57,366 nt of DNA from contig JAISED010000028.1 in NCBI GenBank assembly GCA_031264295.1, positions 1 to 57,366 of the forward strand, given 5' to 3'. The notes below the pieces were generated by a model. That model was not told the origin of the DNA, did no database searches, and saw nothing but the letters and a program-made list of their open reading frames with translations. This document shows, piece by piece, positions 24,794 through 33,860 of this stretch (its first letter is position 1; every line of letters starts with the position of its first letter). This DNA is from Eubacteriales Family XIII. Incertae Sedis bacterium (GTDB lineage: Bacteria; Bacillota; Clostridia; Peptostreptococcales; Anaerovoracaceae). The position numbers were made by a program, and so were the translations under genes.

Positions 24794-26073
24794 TCCGCAT
24801 CCTCCTGTTCCGATAGAAATTTATCAATGCTCACCATCTTTACGCACAGACAGAACAGATCCATCGCCTTCTGAAGATCCTCAGTGGATGGGAATGTAGG
24901 CGCTATCCGTATATTAGTGTCCCGCGGATCCTTCCCGTAAGGGAATGTCGCACCGGCGCCTGTGAGTACCGTCCCCGCTTCTTTCGCCATCGCTACGACG
25001 GCTTTAGCACAGCCCTCTAATGTATCAACCGCGACGAAATAACCGCCCTTGGGCCGCATCCAGGATACCAGTCCTGTCCCGCCCAGTTCCCTTTCGAGGG
25101 TATCTGTCACTATATCGAACTTGGGTCTCAACATATCGCCTATCTTACGCATATGAGCACGAATGTTTGACGGGCTTTTCAAAAACTGAACCGCACGCAA
25201 CTGAGCCAGTTTATCATAACCTATAGTCTGGATATTTATCCGCGCCTGCTGCTCCGTTATATTGGTGGGGCTTGAAGCAACCATACCTATGCCGCCGCCC
25301 GGAAATGTGATCTTCGACGTTGAGAAGAAATAATATATCCTGTCCTCATTTCCATTGCGCCGCGCCGCGTCTAGTATATTGGCAATGCTATGTTCTTCAT
25401 ATATATGATGGACTCCATAGGCATTGTCCCAGAAAATCCGAAAATCCTTTGCCTTGGTCTTCATTGCCGCTAAGCGTTCTACCGTCTCGTCACTGTATAC
25501 AATCCCCTGAGGATTCGAGTAGAGGGGCACGCACCATATCCCTTTCACCGATTCGTCTTCGCTTACAAGACGCTCAACGATATCCATGTCAGGTCCGTTC
25601 TCCGTCATGGGAACTGTGATCATCTCAGCGCCAAAGTCCTCGCTCACCGCAAAGTGCCTGTCATATCCCGGACTGGGGCAGAGGAATCTGACCCTCTCCA
25701 AGTCCTTCCACGGCCTTTCGCCCAGCGTTCCAAAGAAATACAACCTGCCGAGTATGTCGTGCATGAGCTGTAAACTCGCGTTATTGCCTACAATGATCTG
25801 CTCCGGCGCTATGCCCAGCAGTTCCCCGAACAATCTTCTACACTCTGGAATACCTGTGGGCGTCCCATAATTCCGCGCGTCCGTACCGTCTTCACATATA
25901 TACGAAGCCGGCGCCTCCAGCAGCGCATTGCTGAGATCCAGCACATCCGGCGACGGCTTCCCCCTTGACATATCCAGTTTAATCCCGAGCGCCTTAAATT
26001 CATCATACTTTCGGCGGCACTCATCCTTCAATAAACACAAACGCTCTTTTGGGTAATTTTTCCATTCATTCAT
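24790..26073 (-). CDS. PLP-dependent aminotransferase (aspartate aminotransferase-like, PF12897 type)
   Basis: A 427-residue fold-type I aminotransferase. It has the DMSRGKPSPDVLDLS start of the family, the substrate/PLP motifs NYGTPTGIPECR, VGNNASLQLMHD, PLYSNPQGIVYS and FWDNAYGVHH, the PLP lysine in FFSTSKITFPGGGIG, and the C-terminal Arg in TNIRIAPTFPS. It probably transfers the amino group of aspartate, alanine or a similar amino acid in the cytoplasm; the exact substrate cannot be read from sequence. The downstream glycosidase-like gene overlaps by four bases, an odd pairing with no clear metabolic link. Confidence 0.87.
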   Translation of the reverse strand: MNEWKNYPKERLCLLKDECRRKYDEFKALGIKLDMSRGKPSPDVLDLSNALLEAPASYICEDGTDARNYGTPTGIPECRRLFGELLGIAPEQIIVGNNASLQLMHDILGRLYFFGTLGERPWKDLERVRFLCPSPGYDRHFAVSEDFGAEMITVPMTENGPDMDIVERLVSEDESVKGIWCVPLYSNPQGIVYSDETVERLAAMKTKAKDFRIFWDNAYGVHHIYEEHSIANILDAARRNGNEDRIYYFFSTSKITFPGGGIGMVASSPTNITEQQARINIQTIGYDKLAQLRAVQFLKSPSNIRAHMRKIGDMLRPKFDIVTDTLERELGGTGLVSWMRPKGGYFVAVDTLEGCAKAVVAMAKEAGTVLTGAGATFPYGKDPRDTNIRIAPTFPSTEDLQKAMDLFCLCVKMVSIDKFLSEQEDAE

Positions 26074-26160
26074 CTGACATTATCACTCCTTTTATATTAT
26101 TATGTATATTATTCTGATAAACCCACGCGATCTCCGTCAAGACCGCCGTCTAGTAGAAAT

Positions 26161-26189
26161 ATCATATAAAAATATTTACGTATCGTCAA
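26161..26189 (-). promoter_or_regulatory. Promoter of the aminotransferase operon
   Basis: On the minus strand TTGACG (26184-26189), 17 bases, TATGAT (26161-26166), about 85 bases upstream of the start codon. Confidence 0.6.
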
Positions 26190-26233
26190 TGGTTCAACAT
26201 AAAAAACTTGTAAATGCTAAAAACCTGTTTAAA

Positions 26234-26261
26234 AAATCTTTCTAATAGGTTTGAAAGATTT
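26234..26261. promoter_or_regulatory. Inverted repeat in the divergent groES/aminotransferase region
   Basis: AAATCTTTC (26234-26242) and GAAAGATTT (26253-26261), a perfect 9-bp inverted repeat with a 10-base centre, upstream of both divergent promoters. It could be an operator; no regulator is assigned. Confidence 0.35.
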
Positions 26262-26307
26262 ACGTGAAAAGCACGCGAAAAAGAATTAATTATTTTAATA
26301 AAAGCTA

Positions 26308-26335
26308 TTGACAATTTATTTAAATCGTTTAAAAT
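26308..26335 (+). promoter_or_regulatory. groES-groEL promoter
   Basis: TTGACA (26308-26313), 16 bases, TAAAAT (26330-26335), immediately followed by the CIRCE element. Confidence 0.75.
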
Positions 26336-26339
26336 TATA

Positions 26340-26366
26340 TTAGCACTCACCGCTAATGAGTGCTAA
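26340..26366. promoter_or_regulatory. CIRCE element (HrcA operator)
   Basis: TTAGCACTC, nine bases, GAGTGCTAA: a perfect match to the CIRCE consensus, at the expected start of transcription. HrcA binding here represses groESL until heat or misfolding stress. hrcA is not in the window. Confidence 0.98.
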
Positions 26367-26480
26367 CAGCCTGGTGGCCGTATCAAGAAGTAGATCGGCA
26401 GCTGCGTCGGGAAGCAGCCCGATGGCCGTATCGGGAAGCAGCTCGGCAAACAGGAGGCGCACAGGCAGACAAGCCCACAG
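26367..26480. repeat. GC-rich imperfect repeats in the groES leader
   Basis: Units of about 22-24 bases built on GGCCGTATCGGGAAGCAGC recur three times between CIRCE and groES. They lengthen the leader to about 230 bases, well beyond the few tens of bases usual between CIRCE and groES. No protein is supported in either strand. Confidence 0.6.
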
Positions 26481-26600
26481 ACAGAACTCGCGCGGCGTAT
26501 TCATCTCAGCGTGACAGTGGACATGCGGGCAGGGCAGCAGGTATATTAAGCATAATGCTTTATTGTTAATCATTTGCATAACAGAAGGGAGATAAAAAGA

Positions 26601-26879
26601 ATGAGTTTCGCAATTCAACCGTTAGGCGACAGGGTCGTGATTAAGAGGCTTGAAGCTGAAGAAAAGACAAAGAGCGGGATCGTTCTGCCGGGGCAGGCGA
26701 AAGAGCAGCCCCAGATGGCGGAGGTCATAGCCGCGGGTCCGGGAACAGAGGACGTAAAGATTGAAGTTAAGGAAAAGGATATTGTGATTTTCTCGAAATA
26801 CGCGGGAACAGAAATCAAATATGAAGGAGAGGAATATACGATCCTGTCTCAGAAGGATATCCTCGCGATAGTAAAATAG
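26601..26879 (+). CDS. groES: Co-chaperonin GroES
   Basis: A 92-residue co-chaperonin with the [24 protein letters not shown] start and the [19 protein letters not shown] ... QKDILAIVK end typical of the family. A seven-fold ring of it caps GroEL and closes the folding chamber in the cytoplasm. GAAGGGAG lies seven bases before the ATG. Controlled by the CIRCE element upstream; groEL follows after 73 bases. Confidence 0.98.
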   Translation: MSFAIQPLGDRVVIKRLEAEEKTKSGIVLPGQAKEQPQMAEVIAAGPGTEDVKIEVKEKDIVIFSKYAGTEIKYEGEEYTILSQKDILAIVK

Positions 26880-26937
26880 GTTAAATGTATAAACAGGCGC
26901 CGACGAACCGGCAGGGAGTCAGGGCGGCAATAAATAA

Positions 26938-28584
<1,647 letters not shown>

Positions 28585-28647
28585 GCCGCCGGGCAGTCCC
28601 GCAAGTTTGCCGATAACGGCGTTATATATAGATATGTTAACATAGCC

Positions 28648-28680
28648 AAACGCGCCGCAGGTATTAACTGCGGCGCGTTT
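28648..28680 (+). terminator. groESL terminator hairpin
   Basis: AAACGCGCCGCAG, loop GTATTAA, CTGCGGCGCGTTT: a 13-bp stem 64 bases after the groEL stop. The following T-run is broken (GTTTGGGATCTTT). Confidence 0.8.
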
Positions 28681-28739
28681 GGGATCTTTAGACGTCAAGC
28701 CTCAGCGTGTCTGGTGATTCGTCACGTTTTCACCGCAAA

Positions 28740-28787
28740 ACAATAAAAACTGTCGGCAGGAGCGGCGCAAGCTCCTTAGCCGACAGT
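28740..28787 (-). terminator. Rho-independent terminator on the minus strand
   Basis: ACTGTCGGC (28749-28757) pairs with GCCGACAGT (28779-28787), with an inner AGGAGC/GCTCCT stem; on the minus strand it is followed by TTTTATTGTTTT. It would end transcripts coming from 28788-29181 or from tetR. Confidence 0.85.
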
Positions 28788-29181
28788 CTTGGTATTACCC
28801 TATGGTGCATTTTCCAATTATATTCGATCCGAGTACCCCTATGTGGTGATCGATGTCGGTTGGAATCCCGATGTATATTATTAAGACCGAGCGCAGCGGG
28901 CGGTAACTTAATGCAGGTTTTGACATTAATTATAAAACCCCTTTTGAAACAGCGGAATCGGCAGACCCATTTTATAAAAGGTGTTACATAACCCAAAAGG
29001 TGTACTTATCCGCTGACCTGCATATTCCTAACCGCAATTGCACCGTAGCGCACCCCCTGTCTGCAGTTAAGCCCCTGAACATCACTTGCCCGCTGCGCAC
29101 CAGCCGTTTGTTGGGCGCATTTGCCTTTAACTATAATTCCCTTATTTCTTCCTTTCGCATCATCACGAAAGCTGTTGCAGT
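28788..29181 (-). other. Gene-free region between tetR and a minus-strand terminator
   Basis: About 390 bases with no supported protein. It could be a long 3-prime tail of the tetR message or a separate small RNA ending at the terminator at 28740-28787. A direct repeat AAAAGGTGT occurs at 28976 and 28994, and CCGCTGACC / GGTCAGCGG-type pairing is possible, but I recognise no RNA family (not RNase P, tmRNA or SRP RNA). Confidence 0.3.
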
Positions 29182-29802
29182 CTATTTACCTGTCGGCTTA
29201 ACCATTTGGTAAAGCAACGACGTGCCTTTCATCCAGTCCTCCATTGTTATCGGATCAACCGTGAAGTTACGTATGGCGGCGCTGAAACAGAAATTTGCCA
29301 GCAATACTACAAACGCGTCGATATCAAGCGGTTCTATCCTGCCCAGTTCCAACATGCGTTCTAACAGCTTCGCAGTGAAATTTATCGGCAGACTGAATAT
29401 ACATTCCTTTAAAAATTCCTCGCTCCGCTTATCGGTTCTGCTTTCCACAGCGGCTATAGTAACCACGCGATCCATAATTTCTTGGTCTTCCGGTTCGAAG
29501 AAGAAGTTTGTCTTTGTCAAAACCTCGAAAGGTGGAGCAGTTTCGGCAAGTTTATAAAGCTCGTCGAGATCCGGAAGCACCTTACCCATCTTCTCTTTGT
29601 ACAAATCATAGATGCTTGTCAGAATGTCGTCCTTCGAAGCAAAGTGGCTATACAAGGAAGCCGATTTTATATGAACCGCATTAGCGATATCCCTAGTTGA
29701 AACCCTGTAATACCCATACTCCGAAAACATGATGATCGCTGACTCGATGATTTTTTGCTTAGTATTGACCTTTTTTCGACTTCCATCATGCGTATCTTTC
29801 AT
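29182..29802 (-). CDS. TetR-family transcriptional regulator
   Basis: A 206-residue regulator. The N-terminal helix-turn-helix is clear: KQKIIESAIIMFSEYGYYRVSTRDIANAVHIKSASLYSHFASKDDIL. The remaining all-helical domain should bind a ligand and mediate dimerisation. The ATG at 29802 has GAGG six bases ahead; two in-frame Met codons further upstream lack this. A palindrome inside its own promoter suggests autorepression. It lies on the same strand as, and downstream of, a recombinase and an RND pump operon, whose control by this protein is plausible but not shown. Confidence 0.9.
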   Translation of the reverse strand: MKDTHDGSRKKVNTKQKIIESAIIMFSEYGYYRVSTRDIANAVHIKSASLYSHFASKDDILTSIYDLYKEKMGKVLPDLDELYKLAETAPPFEVLTKTNFFFEPEDQEIMDRVVTIAAVESRTDKRSEEFLKECIFSLPINFTAKLLERMLELGRIEPLDIDAFVVLLANFCFSAAIRNFTVDPITMEDWMKGTSLLYQMVKPTGK

Positions 29803-29821
29803 TACTAACCTCTTCATTCTT

Positions 29822-29850
29822 AGTATACCTAACGAGCGTTCGGTTGTCAA
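29822..29850 (-). promoter_or_regulatory. tetR promoter with embedded operator
   Basis: On the minus strand TTGACA (29845-29850), 17 bases, TATACT (29822-29827). The spacer holds the near-palindrome TAACGAGCGTTCGGTTG (29830-29846), of the TAACGnnCGTTCG type common to TetR-family operators. Confidence 0.7.
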
Positions 29851-29922
29851 CACATATTTTTATTTTTTTAAAAAAAATATGTTTAAATTAAAATAAATGC
29901 AAGGGCGTTAACCGGAGCTTGC

Positions 29923-30543
29923 CTAAGGTTCATCCGTCCACTTTATGAATGTCTTATGCGTCACGCCCAGCTCTTTAGCGGCCATTCTCGCGGAGATCTC
30001 GTTTCGCCGCCAAGACCTTATCACTTTAGACAGTTCTTCCGGTCTTTCTATGGGAGGTCTGCCGAACCGCGTGCCTTTAGCCTTGGCTATAGCTATCCCC
30101 TCGGCTTGACGCTGTCGGTTATAGGCGCGTTCGGTCTCGGCGACATAGCTTAAGAGCTGCAGCACTATATCGGAAATAAGCGTTCCCGTGAGATCGAGCT
30201 CGTTCTGCCGTGTATCCAACAGCGGCATGTCGATCACCACAATGGACGCGCGTATTTCCTTGGTGATAACCCGCCATTGCTCAATAATTTCTGTGTAATT
30301 TCTTCCCAAACGGTCAATGCTCTTGATAAACAACACATCGCCGGGTTTCAAGCACCGTAAAAGGCGCTTATACTCCGGGCGTTCAAAGTCTTTCCCGGAT
30401 TGCTTGTCCAAAAAAATATTTTTTTCCGAAACGCCATACTGTGTTAACGCCAATAATTGGCGGTCTTCTCTCTGATCTTTGGTAGATACACGAGCATATC
30501 CATAACAGGTCGGCTGCTGTTGATTTACTTTGGCTGCTTTCAT
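29923..30543 (-). CDS. Serine recombinase (resolvase/invertase family)
   Basis: A 206-residue small serine recombinase. The catalytic serine is in YGYARVSTKDQ; the conserved arginines and SIDRLGRNYTEIIEQW, QLLSYVAETERAYNRQRQAEGI and the C-terminal helix-turn-helix (ISARMAAKELGVTHKTFIKW) are in order. It cuts and rejoins DNA at paired short sites, acting as resolvase or invertase. AGGAGGAGAGTT precedes the ATG. No transposase or other mobility gene is adjacent. A related pair of 48-bp repeats lies upstream at 30675-30800 and could be its sites. Its stop codon lies within a 14-bp sequence that recurs at 35383-35396. Confidence 0.92.
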   Translation of the reverse strand: MKAAKVNQQQPTCYGYARVSTKDQREDRQLLALTQYGVSEKNIFLDKQSGKDFERPEYKRLLRCLKPGDVLFIKSIDRLGRNYTEIIEQWRVITKEIRASIVVIDMPLLDTRQNELDLTGTLISDIVLQLLSYVAETERAYNRQRQAEGIAIAKAKGTRFGRPPIERPEELSKVIRSWRRNEISARMAAKELGVTHKTFIKWTDEP

Positions 30544-30674
30544 AACTCTCCTCCTGTGTATTCGTTATCTGAATCAATTATACAGGGGAAAGCATATAAA
30601 TGAGAAGCATTATTTGTGCAAAAGTTGTAAAAATATGTGTGATCTGGTTAAACTTTAATACAAATGTTCGTCTA

Positions 30675-30800
30675 CGGCAATTTGGAGTGGGTTTATCGAC
30701 TATCAAAACAATCATTGAAATTTAGCGCTTTAAACACGCTTTTTAGTCTAGGCTAACGGCCAATTTGGAGCAATATTGTCGACTAATAAAATAATTTCAA
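30675..30800. repeat. Two related 45-50 bp direct repeats upstream of the recombinase gene
   Basis: Copy 1 (about 30675-30720) and copy 2 (about 30757-30800) share CGGC(C)AATTTGGAG, TCGACTA and AAAA(C/T)AAT, with about 80 bases between starts. Their location just upstream of a resolvase-type gene is where res subsites normally sit. Confidence 0.55.
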
Positions 30801-30842
30801 AAACCGATATTTCTCACCTGCTTTTCGCCGCGCACTTGCAGG

Positions 30843-33800
30843 CTATGCCGTTCGTCCGCGCCGACCATAGATCATATAGTACAAACTGGGTATCACCAAC
30901 ATGGTCGATAGGGTGGAGACGAGCATACCCATGACTACGGTAGTCGCCAGCGGCGCCCACAGCGTACCGCCGACAAACATCATCGGCAACAGTGAGATCA
31001 CGGTGGTCACCATGCCGATCAATATAGGGCGCAGCCGGATTATAGCGGCTGTATATACTGCCGTTCGCGTATCGGCGCCTGCGCCCTCCTGCGTCTTTAC
31101 ATACGAAAGAAGCACTATACCGTTATTAACCACGACGCCCATAAGACTTATAGCGCCGAGCAGCGCCATGAAGCCTATCGGGTAACCGAACAGCCGCAGC
31201 CCGCATATGATGCCGATGAGCGAGAGCGGGATTGTACCCATGATGATGAGAGGGCTGATTAAATCGCCGAATTGCAAGGCCAAAATAATGTAAATAATAA
31301 TGGCGGCAAGGATGGCGGGCATGACCATCGAGCCGAGCGTATCGCGCGCAAACTCATTCTCGCCGCCGAAGCTAAGCGTGCATGCCTCGGGCAGAACATA
31401 ATCGCGAAGCGCGTTTTCGCACGCTGCCATTACGACGGTCGCTCCAACCTCCTGCGTTGGAATGAGGCCTACCGTAATGGTTCGCTGCCCGTCGCGCCGC
31501 ACGATCTGATTCAGCGCGGTGGCGGTCTCTGTTCGCACTAATTGGCGCAGCGGCACGTGCGCGCCCGTGACTTGTGATGCGACAAAAATCCGTTCAAGCG
31601 CCTCCCTGCTCTCCATCTGCGCATCATCAACCCGTAAAATGATGGGGATGGGGTCGCGGCGCAGATCCTCATCTTTCAGCTTGGAAACCTCCAAACCGTT
31701 AACCGCCATGCGTACTGTTGACGCGATATCATGATTGGTGACGCCGACCAAGGCCGCTTTTTCCTCACTCACAGTCAGTTTAAGCTCATAAGAGTCATGG
31801 CCGTAGTCGAGTTCCGTTTGCGCCACACCGTCAACGGAAGCCAGCAGCGCCTCTATTTCTTCAGCCGTTCGCCGCAATACGGGGATCTCGTCGCCTGTGA
31901 CACGGATTTGTACAGGATATGTCTGCGGCATATTGAACTCAAGGAATTTCACCCGAACTACAGCGTCCGGCGCAGCACGTTCGATACGGCGTGATATATC
32001 TTCTGCTTCGGCCCGCGCTCCGTTGACTAAAAATTCCGCCTTGTTCGAGCCCTGCCGCGCCGAGGCAAATGTCATGTAGTATTTGGGGAAGCCATCGCCG
32101 ACCACACAGGCAAAATCCCGCACGGAATCTTCCGCGGCCAGCAGCTCGCCGACGCGGCTTGACAGTTTACTCGTAGCCTCCACCGTATAATCATCAGGCG
32201 CCGTGATTTCCAGTGTATACTGCTCACGCTCCAGGGGAGGGAAGACCTGTATGCCAAGTCCGGGAATCAACAAGAACGAGAGCGCCAGAGCGGAGGCGAA
32301 AATAAAAATCGTGCGGCGGGGACGATCCAGCACAGAGCGCAGTGCGCGTGCAAAGAAACGGGACGATGCGGCTTCTTTTTTCTGGGGCTTCAGGCGAAGG
32401 TATTTGTGCGCCGTCGCCGGTACGACCGTGAGCGCAGTGAGATACGATACCGCCAGTGCTACGGACACTAAAATCGGCAGGCTGTAGGCGAATTTACCGG
32501 CGACGCCCTGCATAAGCGCGAGAGGTAAAAAAGAAGCTATCGTCGTCAGCGTCGACGTAAGTATGGGCGTCGTCACCTCTCGTACCCCGGTTGTACTGGC
32601 GGTGAAGCGATCGTGACCGTTCTCCAAATAGAGATATATGTTTTCATTCGCGACTACGCCGTTAGCCACCAGCAGGCTGAGGGAGATGATGAGCGAAGCG
32701 ACGGACACCTGATGCAGAGGTATACGCAGCAGCAACATCGCGGCCAGCACGGACGCGACGACGAGGGCAATCGGGAAAGACACTATTGCCGCACTCCTGT
32801 AACCCATAGCAAATCCGACCACAATGACGACAAGCAGTACGGCAGCGATGAAATTCTGTAAAAACAAGTCAATCGCTTCCTGCGTGGATATAGATTGATC
32901 CGTCAGCATTGTGAGGGAAACGTCAGGCGGCAGCCCGAGTTGAAACAGGTCTGTTTGCTCACGAACCCTGCGGCCGATATCTACGATATTGTCGTCCTCA
33001 GCGTATTTTACGCCCATTAAGATACCGGGAACGCCGCCGATGAAAGCCATGACTCGGTCTTTTTTTTCTGCCCGCGTGACCTCCGCCACATGGCGCAAAG
33101 CTACAGGCAAACCCGTATCCCGCGATACGGAGATGATGATATTGCTCAACTCATCTACTGATGAGTATTCGCCGTTCAGACGAACAGGGATGTTGCGCCC
33201 GGCCAAATCCAGACTGCCGCCGGGTAAGCTGACATTGCCGGCGGCGATCACTGTAGCCAGCGACAACGGCGCCAGGTCATACTGCTCCAGCCGCGTCGGA
33301 TCCAGCCGAACCAGGATTTCTTCCTGCGTTTCTCCCACGAAATCCACAGTCGTCACCCCTGCGGTCCGCTGTAAAATGCTTTGCAGCGTCATGGCGTTTT
33401 CATGCAATTCCGCGGGTCTTGCCGTATCGGAAGAGATACCTATCACCATACTGTAAGCTGAGGAAAGGTCGGTATGTACTACAGGTTTCTGCGCCTCAGC
33501 CGGTAATTCAGGTTCGGCTCGGCTGACACAGTCCCTTATTTCGGAATATTTCTCACGAATCTCCGCGTCACGCATATCTTCCAAATATACGGTGATCAGG
33601 CAGACATTAGGCATGGCTGTGCTCTGCACATAGTCCAGCCCTTCAAGGCTCGCCAACTCCTTTTCCAGTGGACGAACAATGGATTTTTCAACATCCGCAG
33701 GACTTGCGCCGGGATACACACACTGTATGATGGCAGCGGGCGCGACGACAGACGGGTTTTCCTGACGACTGAGCATTGTGAAAGAAATGACGCCTCCGAG

Positions 33801-33860
33801 CAACAGCACGCCGGAAAACATAGCTATCATACTTTTATGCTGCACACACCAGGCGATCAT
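30843..33860 (-). CDS. RND efflux transporter of the AcrB/HAE1 family
   Basis: A 1005-residue inner-membrane pump subunit with 12 predicted helices and two large extracytoplasmic loops; the start MIAWCVQHKSMIAMFSGVLLLGGVISFTML and VYPGASPADVEKSIVRPLEKEL are typical. It should expel drugs, lipids or other hydrophobic compounds with its adaptor protein. The TM4 proton-relay motif, usually LLVDDAIVVVEN or LLVDN, reads LLVANGVVANENIYL (Ala399-Asn400), and the TM10 position usually Lys or Asn is VVVNNGIVL. The loss of the TM4 Asp may weaken proton coupling. The ATG overlaps the adaptor stop (ATGA). No outer-membrane factor is present, as expected in a single-membrane Firmicute. Confidence 0.88.
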   Translation of the reverse strand: MIAWCVQHKSMIAMFSGVLLLGGVISFTMLSRQENPSVVAPAAIIQCVYPGASPADVEKSIVRPLEKELASLEGLDYVQSTAMPNVCLITVYLEDMRDAEIREKYSEIRDCVSRAEPELPAEAQKPVVHTDLSSAYSMVIGISSDTARPAELHENAMTLQSILQRTAGVTTVDFVGETQEEILVRLDPTRLEQYDLAPLSLATVIAAGNVSLPGGSLDLAGRNIPVRLNGEYSSVDELSNIIISVSRDTGLPVALRHVAEVTRAEKKDRVMAFIGGVPGILMGVKYAEDDNIVDIGRRVREQTDLFQLGLPPDVSLTMLTDQSISTQEAIDLFLQNFIAAVLLVVIVVGFAMGYRSAAIVSFPIALVVASVLAAMLLLRIPLHQVSVASLIISLSLLVANGVVANENIYLYLENGHDRFTASTTGVREVTTPILTSTLTTIASFLPLALMQGVAGKFAYSLPILVSVALAVSYLTALTVVPATAHKYLRLKPQKKEAASSRFFARALRSVLDRPRRTIFIFASALALSFLLIPGLGIQVFPPLEREQYTLEITAPDDYTVEATSKLSSRVGELLAAEDSVRDFACVVGDGFPKYYMTFASARQGSNKAEFLVNGARAEAEDISRRIERAAPDAVVRVKFLEFNMPQTYPVQIRVTGDEIPVLRRTAEEIEALLASVDGVAQTELDYGHDSYELKLTVSEEKAALVGVTNHDIASTVRMAVNGLEVSKLKDEDLRRDPIPIILRVDDAQMESREALERIFVASQVTGAHVPLRQLVRTETATALNQIVRRDGQRTITVGLIPTQEVGATVVMAACENALRDYVLPEACTLSFGGENEFARDTLGSMVMPAILAAIIIYIILALQFGDLISPLIIMGTIPLSLIGIICGLRLFGYPIGFMALLGAISLMGVVVNNGIVLLSYVKTQEGAGADTRTAVYTAAIIRLRPILIGMVTTVISLLPMMFVGGTLWAPLATTVVMGMLVSTLSTMLVIPSLYYMIYGRRGRTA

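Noticed and set aside
28788..29181. Possible tmRNA, RNase P RNA, 6S or SRP RNA
   Set aside because: Conserved cores of these RNAs were looked for and not found; left as an unassigned region.
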